Shown one piece after another: positions 59,177 to 64,000 of a stretch of DNA of 64,000 nucleotides. Origin of the DNA: Candidatus Kapaibacterium sp. GTDB taxonomy: Bacteria > Bacteroidota > Ignavibacteria > Kapaibacteriales > JAEUSM01. Position numbers and translations under genes: made by a program. The notes under the pieces were generated by a model. It had not been told where the DNA came from and ran no database searches. It saw only the letters and a program-made list of their open reading frames with translations. The stretch lies in NCBI GenBank assembly GCA_016788785.1, contig JAEUSM010000011.1:81200-145199 (forward strand), read 5' to 3'. How positions within the stretch are numbered: the stretch's first letter is position 1; each line of letters opens with the position of its first letter.

Positions 59177-61282
59177 ATGAAATTTATCATCTCAATTTTA
59201 CTGCTTTCTGTCGCAAGTAATTTCTCACTTTGGTCGCAGAATCGATTTCATACATCGAAAAATTCTTTTCAACTACAACCATCAACTATGGTTGGAATCT
59301 TAGTCAAAGGAAATAGTGAACGGTTGGAAGAAGAAATCCGCAAACATAATGGAACTATAACAGCAATTTCCGGTGATATCATTTCAGCACAAATTCCCGC
59401 TGGAAGTGTCATCGCATTTTCTAAATCGCCGTATGTTTTGCAATTTGAATGCGGAGTTCGTTATTATCCTGCAAACGAACAAACAAAGGTCCACTCTCGA
59501 ACGGATAAAGTGCATCAAGGTTCATCTCCATTGACTTCTGGGAGAACTGGCAAAGGAGTGATTGTTGGTATAATTGATACAGGAATAGATATTTTCCATC
59601 CTGAGTTTATGAAACGAAATCAACCGAATCAAACAAGAATATTAGCAATTTGGGACCAAAATGACACTCTTGGCGATTTCAAACCTCAAGGTTTTAACTA
59701 TGGTACTGAGTGGAGTAAAGAACAAATTCAAGCAACTATAAATGGTGATTCCATAGTACGTCATAGAGATTTCAACTTTTCATCCCATGGCACACATGTA
59801 GCTGGAACTGCTGCAGGTCTTTCAGGTAATGCTCCTGATGCAGATATTGTCGTTGTTGGGTTGGATTGGGACGGTACAACTTCGCTAACAGATGCGTCAT
59901 TATATATGGTAAAAAAGTCTATAGAGTTTGGCAAACCTATTGTTATCAATGCTTCTTTAGGTTCACATGAAGTTCCTCATGATGGAAGTGATTTGTCTAC
60001 ACAATTTATTGATTCATTAATTGCTCAACACCCTCAAGTTGCGTATGTTGTTGCAGCTGGAAACGAAGGAAGTAGTCCCATCCATTGGGAAGTAGACCTG
60101 ACTGATTCCGTTCAAATGACCTATACTCAATTCGGTTCGATGTCCTCTTATTTTGAAATGCATCCGAATGAAAATTTGCGAATTCAATTCCGTTTAGATT
60201 CTATCCATACTGGAAATGGAACAACGACTATTCACACACTCAATAATTCACAAGAATTTGAATATAGTAACTTATTAGCTGATTCATTGACATCGTTTGT
60301 ATTTACAAATGTGACGAATGATACGATATTGACTGTTGATATGGTTGCAACACTTCTTGGGAATAAAAAAGAACTACTTGTATCTTCAAGGTATAGAAGT
60401 GCAAGACATAATTTTGGTATATTGGTCAAAGGTAAAGAAAAACTTCATGCTTGGCATTGGGGCAATTGGTTGTGGCAAGATGGACGTGATTTGGGTATAA
60501 AGGGATATGTACCAACGAATAGTTACTACAGTTTACGTGCTCCTGGAACAGGCAAAAATGTACTCACTGTTGGTGCTTATGTCAATATTGGTGAATATAT
60601 CAATATAAAGGGCGATACATTAGGACGTGGTCTAAAACCAGGTTCGAGAGCAAATTTTTCGAGTATTGGACCTACAAGCGATGAACGAATGAAACCAGAA
60701 ATTTCTGCTCCGGGTCAAAATGTGATGTCCGCTTATCCTGTCAATAGTCCCGTAAGAAATGCTAATAGAATGGTGGGAGATAGCATAACCGTCGTCAATT
60801 CAGGAACGAGTATGGCTACACCAGTAGTCACAGGAATTGTGGCTACGTATTTTGAGGGTTTTCCAAATGCTACTTTTTCTGATATCAAAAAACGTGTCAT
60901 TGCTTCTGCAAATCAAGATTCGTTTGCATTAATGAATGGTGATTTGCCAAATAACTTTTGGGGATTTGGTAAAATTGATGCGTTTGGATTTCATACGTTG
61001 AATATAACCTCAGTTCAACAGTTCCCAATTACGGTTTCGCGTTCAACTGTTTCTTCTTTAGGAAATAAATCGTTGTTAGTTACTATTGCTTTACCTACGG
61101 CAGGTAATTTTGAATGCGAATTCTTCGATGTGTATGGTAGATTATTACAATCAATCCCTTTGCAAAATTCATATGTTGGCGAATACACATTTTCTCTACC
61201 ACTTGATTATATTGGGTTAGTTGTAATGAGAGTGAAAGTTGGAAAAGAAATCATTACATCATCAGTTGGAATTAATTATTAA
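59177..61282 (+). CDS. Subtilisin-like serine protease (S8), second copy, T9SS-type end
   Basis: 701 residues. Signal peptide MKFIISILLLSVASNFS ending LWSQ; catalytic Asp in GIIDTGIDIFHPEF, His in SSHGTHVAGTAAG and Ser in SGTSMATPVVTGI, in the same order and with the same inserted domain as the protease at 24410. The C-terminal 80 residues (VTIALPTAGNFECEFFDVYGRLLQ ... VVMRVKVG) have the T9SS sorting-domain pattern although the YPNP start is missing. Extracellular or surface-bound. A paralogue of the 24410 gene by architecture and motif context (WDQT/WDQN, FNYG). Confidence 0.92.
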   Translation: MKFIISILLLSVASNFSLWSQNRFHTSKNSFQLQPSTMVGILVKGNSERLEEEIRKHNGTITAISGDIISAQIPAGSVIAFSKSPYVLQFECGVRYYPANEQTKVHSRTDKVHQGSSPLTSGRTGKGVIVGIIDTGIDIFHPEFMKRNQPNQTRILAIWDQNDTLGDFKPQGFNYGTEWSKEQIQATINGDSIVRHRDFNFSSHGTHVAGTAAGLSGNAPDADIVVVGLDWDGTTSLTDASLYMVKKSIEFGKPIVINASLGSHEVPHDGSDLSTQFIDSLIAQHPQVAYVVAAGNEGSSPIHWEVDLTDSVQMTYTQFGSMSSYFEMHPNENLRIQFRLDSIHTGNGTTTIHTLNNSQEFEYSNLLADSLTSFVFTNVTNDTILTVDMVATLLGNKKELLVSSRYRSARHNFGILVKGKEKLHAWHWGNWLWQDGRDLGIKGYVPTNSYYSLRAPGTGKNVLTVGAYVNIGEYINIKGDTLGRGLKPGSRANFSSIGPTSDERMKPEISAPGQNVMSAYPVNSPVRNANRMVGDSITVVNSGTSMATPVVTGIVATYFEGFPNATFSDIKKRVIASANQDSFALMNGDLPNNFWGFGKIDAFGFHTLNITSVQQFPITVSRSTVSSLGNKSLLVTIALPTAGNFECEFFDVYGRLLQSIPLQNSYVGEYTFSLPLDYIGLVVMRVKVGKEIITSSVGINY

Positions 61283-61304
61283 TCGAAGAAGATTCTATAA
61301 AGAA

Positions 61305-61333
61305 AAAGAGCAGTCATTTGACTGCTCTTTTTT
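61305..61333. terminator. bidirectional terminator between subtilisin and enoyl-CoA hydratase genes
   Basis: 12-bp stem AAAGAGCAGTCA / TGACTGCTCTTT with loop TT, A and T runs on both sides. Confidence 0.9.
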
Positions 61334-61340
61334 GTTTTGC

Positions 61341-62126
61341 TTACTTTCCGGTAAATTTTGGTGACCGTTTTTCAATAAACGATTGAACACCTTCTTGATA
61401 ATCAGCCGATTCACCAGCTTGTTGTTGATAATCAACTTCCATCGCCAACATTTCTTCCAAAGACAGCACTTCCCCTTTTCGAAGAAGATGTTTCACAAAA
61501 CCATACGCTTTTGTTGGACCTTGAGCATACGTTTTGGCTAATTTGGAAACAGCAGTTGGGAAAGTATCTGACTCAACGATAGAATTTACTAATCCCAAAC
61601 GAAGTGCCTCATCTGCTTCAATTGGTGCATTGAGTGTTGCAAATTCAAATGCACGTGGGTAACCCAATAGTCGTGGATACCAATATGTAGCACCAGAATC
61701 AGGTATGAGAGCTATTCCAATAAATGCCTCTACTAATTTTGCTTTTCTGCTCATAATACGCACATCAGCGGCTAAAGCTAAAGATAACCCTGCACCAGCA
61801 GCAACTCCATTAATACCTGCTATGATTGGTTTTGGCATGGCCGTCATTAGCTCGATAATTGGATTATACCTGCGTTGTAACGAATCTGCCAACGAGCGTT
61901 TTCCACCACCAGTTGGAGCATCTTTCAAATCTTGACCTGAGCAAAATGCTCGACCAGCACCAGTCAACACCACACAACGAACATCTTCTGAATCTGTAGC
62001 AAAACGAAGTGCATCTTGCAATTCTGATGTCAACGCTTCATTACACGCATTGAAACTTTCTGGTCTATTGAGAGTAATGGTATAAACATTCTCTTCTAAA
62101 CTTGTGAGTAAGGTTGTATATTCCAT
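61341..62126 (-). CDS. Crotonase-fold enoyl-CoA hydratase/isomerase (PaaG-like)
   Basis: 261 residues. GAGRAFCSGQDLKD forms the first oxyanion-hole segment, GVAAGAGLSLALAADVRI the second, and the region GIALIPDSGATYWYPRLLG has Asp where hydratases have Glu, as in PaaG (epoxyphenylacetyl-CoA isomerase) and delta3,delta2-isomerases. The specific reaction is not certain. It starts 1 nt after the stop of the upstream crotonase gene, so the two form one operon ended by the terminator at 61305. Confidence 0.88.
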   Translation of the reverse strand: MEYTTLLTSLEENVYTITLNRPESFNACNEALTSELQDALRFATDSEDVRCVVLTGAGRAFCSGQDLKDAPTGGGKRSLADSLQRRYNPIIELMTAMPKPIIAGINGVAAGAGLSLALAADVRIMSRKAKLVEAFIGIALIPDSGATYWYPRLLGYPRAFEFATLNAPIEADEALRLGLVNSIVESDTFPTAVSKLAKTYAQGPTKAYGFVKHLLRKGEVLSLEEMLAMEVDYQQQAGESADYQEGVQSFIEKRSPKFTGK

Positions 62127-62127
62127 A

Positions 62128-62904
62128 TTATCTTCCTTTCCAATTTGGTTTACGTTTTTCTACAAATGCTTCCATTCCTTCTTTTTGATCTTCAGTGGAA
62201 AAAAGCATATAGAAGTTTTTCCGTTCGAATTCTAATCCACCTTCTAAGGTTGAGGAGAATGATTTCAAAACAGCTTCTTTGACCAACATTGTCGCAATTG
62301 GAGCTTTTGAGGCTACTTCTTTTGCTAATGCTAAGGCTTCTTCAAAAAATACATTGGTAGGAACTACACGATTGACTAACCCAGCAGAAAGTGCCTCTTG
62401 TGCTGATATCATTCTACCAGTTAATGCAATTTCCATTGCTAACGCTTTTCCAACGGCACGAGTGAGACGTTGGGTTCCACCAGCACCTGGCATAACGCCA
62501 ATATTAATCTCTGGTTGACCAAATTTCGCAGTATCAGAGGCAACAATCATATCGCATAACATAGCTAATTCGCAACCACCACCGAGTGCAAAACCACTGA
62601 CAGCTGCAATGATTGGTTTTTTGGTTGTACGGATTTTTTCCCATTTGGCGAATTGGTCTCGTTTCATCATTTCAACGGTATCAGCACCAGTCATTTCTTT
62701 AATATCAGCACCAGCTGCAAATGCTTTTTCATTCCCATAAAGAACGATACAACGAACTGTTGTATCAGCATCAAATTCACCAAGTGCTGCAACAATTTCG
62801 GTCATTGTTTGCAGATTAAGTGCATTCAAGACAGCAGGTCTATTGATTTGTATCACACCAACTCCATCAATTGGTTTGGTGACAAGTATACACGTATATT
62901 CCAT
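62128..62904 (-). CDS. Enoyl-CoA hydratase (crotonase)
   Basis: 258 residues. Oxyanion-hole segments NEKAFAAGADIKEM and FALGGGCELAMLCD, and catalytic Glu residues in KFGQPEINIGVMPGAGGTQRL, where the typical crotonase pair is present. It hydrates trans-2-enoyl-CoA in beta-oxidation or in related acid degradation. First gene of a two-gene unit with the PaaG-like gene; together they could act in fatty acid or phenylacetyl-type degradation. Cytoplasmic. Confidence 0.92.
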   Translation of the reverse strand: MEYTCILVTKPIDGVGVIQINRPAVLNALNLQTMTEIVAALGEFDADTTVRCIVLYGNEKAFAAGADIKEMTGADTVEMMKRDQFAKWEKIRTTKKPIIAAVSGFALGGGCELAMLCDMIVASDTAKFGQPEINIGVMPGAGGTQRLTRAVGKALAMEIALTGRMISAQEALSAGLVNRVVPTNVFFEEALALAKEVASKAPIATMLVKEAVLKSFSSTLEGGLEFERKNFYMLFSTEDQKEGMEAFVEKRKPNWKGR

Positions 62905-62925
62905 TTTTTTTGATTAAGTATGTAC

Positions 62926-62957
62926 AAAAAAAATGGCGAGTTTGTTGAACTCGCCAT
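62926..62957 (-). terminator. intrinsic terminator of the isocitrate dehydrogenase gene
   Basis: Stem ATGGCGAGTT / AACTCGCCAT with a short loop and eight T on the minus strand, 18 nt past the stop. Confidence 0.88.
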
Positions 62958-62974
62958 AATGAATTTAGATTGGA

Positions 62975-64000
62975 TTATTGTCCTTGACCCATAGAGAAAC
63001 CATATTCTCCATCGAAAGTACAAAGATTCTCAGTTTTAATAAAATCAATTCCAGCTTTAGAACAAGCATCCAAAATAGAAACAATGTCATTGTGAGAAAT
63101 TGCATTAGAATCGCTTCCCATATAACGACATCTCCAATGATCTGTGCAGAACGTTTCAGGGTTTCCATTTGGCCATACTTTGAGACCACGGTTAGAAATC
63201 ATGGATAGTTTCAAGTTTCCAGATGGAACCGCTTGTAACTTAGCGGCTAATTCGTCGGTTGTTCCTGCATAATGAACGAAAACATCAACACCTAATGTTT
63301 CTTTTTTTGCAACCTTACGAGGAGATGCACCCATTGCTTTTACTGCTTTTGCATCTTTGTTATAAACAACAGTTTTTAACGTTGAAGGATTTTGTCCCAA
63401 ACGAGCAATCACTGCATCTGCAAATTCTGATGTACCCACTTTTTGAGTAGAAACACCTTCTTTGTAAATATCGTAGGTATGAATTCCATCTTCCATTGTT
63501 TTTAACCATGCATTGTGGATACGTTCTGCCACTTCTGGTTGACCAATGTGAACCATCATCAAAACACCACCCAACAGTAGTCCACTTGGATTCGCCATAT
63601 TTTGACCAGCTCTACGAGGTGCAGAACCATGGATAGCCTCGAACATTGCGAAGTTTTCACCGATATTTGCTGAACCTGCTAATCCAACAGAACCTGCGAT
63701 TTGTGCAGCAACGTCAGAAAGGATATCACCATAAAGATTTGGCATTACGATGACATCAAATGCTTCAGGAGTATCTGCTAATTTTGCAGCACCAATATCA
63801 ACAATCCAATGCTCATTTTCGATTTGTGGATATTCAGCTGCAATTTCATCGAAAATTTTATGAAACAACCCATCGGTTAATTTCATAATATTATCTTTAG
63901 TAAAGCACGTTACTTTTTTTCTGTTATTACGAACAGCATACTCAAACGCATAACGAATGATTTTTTCACTTCCCGGACGAGAAATGAGTTTCAAACATTG
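62975..64000 (-). CDS. icd: Isocitrate dehydrogenase (NADP type), N-terminus outside window
   Basis: At least 341 residues remain; the frame continues past 64000, and the apparent start (TTG at 63992-63994) is an internal Leu codon of QCLKLISRPGSEKIIRYAFE. Seen: RPGSEKIIRYAFEYA, DVIVMPNLYGDILSDVAAQIAGSVGLAGSANIG (metal Asp and cofactor contact), EAIHGSAPRRAGQ (NADP-binding loop). The C-terminal 120 residues (LKVWPNGNPETFCTDHWRCR, FIKTENLCTFDGE) are the extra domain of the Thermus-type IDH. Converts isocitrate to 2-oxoglutarate in the TCA cycle. Confidence 0.95.
   Translation of the reverse strand, partial: QCLKLISRPGSEKIIRYAFEYAVRNNRKKVTCFTKDNIMKLTDGLFHKIFDEIAAEYPQIENEHWIVDIGAAKLADTPEAFDVIVMPNLYGDILSDVAAQIAGSVGLAGSANIGENFAMFEAIHGSAPRRAGQNMANPSGLLLGGVLMMVHIGQPEVAERIHNAWLKTMEDGIHTYDIYKEGVSTQKVGTSEFADAVIARLGQNPSTLKTVVYNKDAKAVKAMGASPRKVAKKETLGVDVFVHYAGTTDELAAKLQAVPSGNLKLSMISNRGLKVWPNGNPETFCTDHWRCRYMGSDSNAISHNDIVSILDACSKAGIDFIKTENLCTFDGEYGFSMGQGQ

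Noticed and set aside
1-64000. tRNA, rRNA or riboswitch genes
   Set aside because: Read through the intergenic regions by eye; no cloverleaf with CCA end, rRNA core or known riboswitch motif was recognised. A covariance-model scan would be decisive.

Overview
The window reads as a piece of an AT-rich chromosome from the Fibrobacteres-Chlorobi-Bacteroidetes (FCB) group, most likely a Kapabacteria/Chlorobi-like lineage. The evidence is the Bacteroidetes-type promoter core (TTTG - about 20 nt - TAnnTTTG) upstream of several genes, the scarcity of Shine-Dalgarno sequences, type IX secretion (T9SS) C-terminal sorting domains on several exported proteins, a kynurenine 3-monooxygenase, and DUF1800/DUF1501 exported pairs. 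The species assignment is inference; no rRNA or tRNA gene was seen.

Layout. 1-2924 (minus): a GHKL-type ATPase followed by a protein of repeated Leu-Pro-x-Ile units that runs off the left edge. 3167-5992 (plus): FmdB-like zinc protein, UvrD/PcrA helicase, rhodanese. 6290-7176 (minus): nuoA-nuoB without the rest of complex I. 7378-13671: Lon, kynurenine monooxygenase with a lipoprotein, a GT9 glycosyltransferase and a small secreted protein. 13822-17861: two paralogous TPR-adenylate cyclases, each followed by a 51-nt copy of the 3' end of the preceding gene plus its terminator. 18096-28748: PEP carboxylase, a DUF1800/DUF1501 pair, a T9SS-exported subtilisin and an ABC-F ATPase, with a second gene-end scar (of the ABC-F gene) beside the subtilisin. 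29102-40083: porin, cryptochrome/photolyase-like protein, T9SS cargo, ABC exporter, three related outer-membrane barrels (one an OmpA fusion), YgjP-like metallopeptidase and RecA. Three copies of a dispersed inverted repeat lie in this part.

40235-55009 is an accessory region. On the minus strand it holds a Mu gp29-like (DUF935) portal protein and, 8 kb away, a compact phage tail module: tail-tube candidate, tail assembly chaperone with a probable -2 translational frameshift, tape measure, tail proteins and fibre. Between them are umuDC, a DUF2513 gene, a HEPN-like RNase candidate, a type II restriction-modification pair and a small coiled-coil gene. No integrase, terminase, capsid or lysis gene is visible. 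A cluster of DnaA-box sequences sits between two tail genes.

55097-64000 returns to housekeeping and export functions: a TPR lipoprotein resembling SprE/PorW, an M61 peptidase with PDZ domain, a second T9SS-type subtilisin, two crotonase-fold enzymes and the C-terminal part of NADP-type isocitrate dehydrogenase, which runs off the right edge.

The points most worth following are the frameshifted ORF at 53543-53836 (which has no usable start codon of its own), the DnaA-box cluster at 54273-54342, the GHKL / Leu-Pro-repeat gene pair, the gene-end scars flanking duplicated or inserted genes, and a family of four identical terminator stems capped by stable GNRA or UNCG tetraloops.
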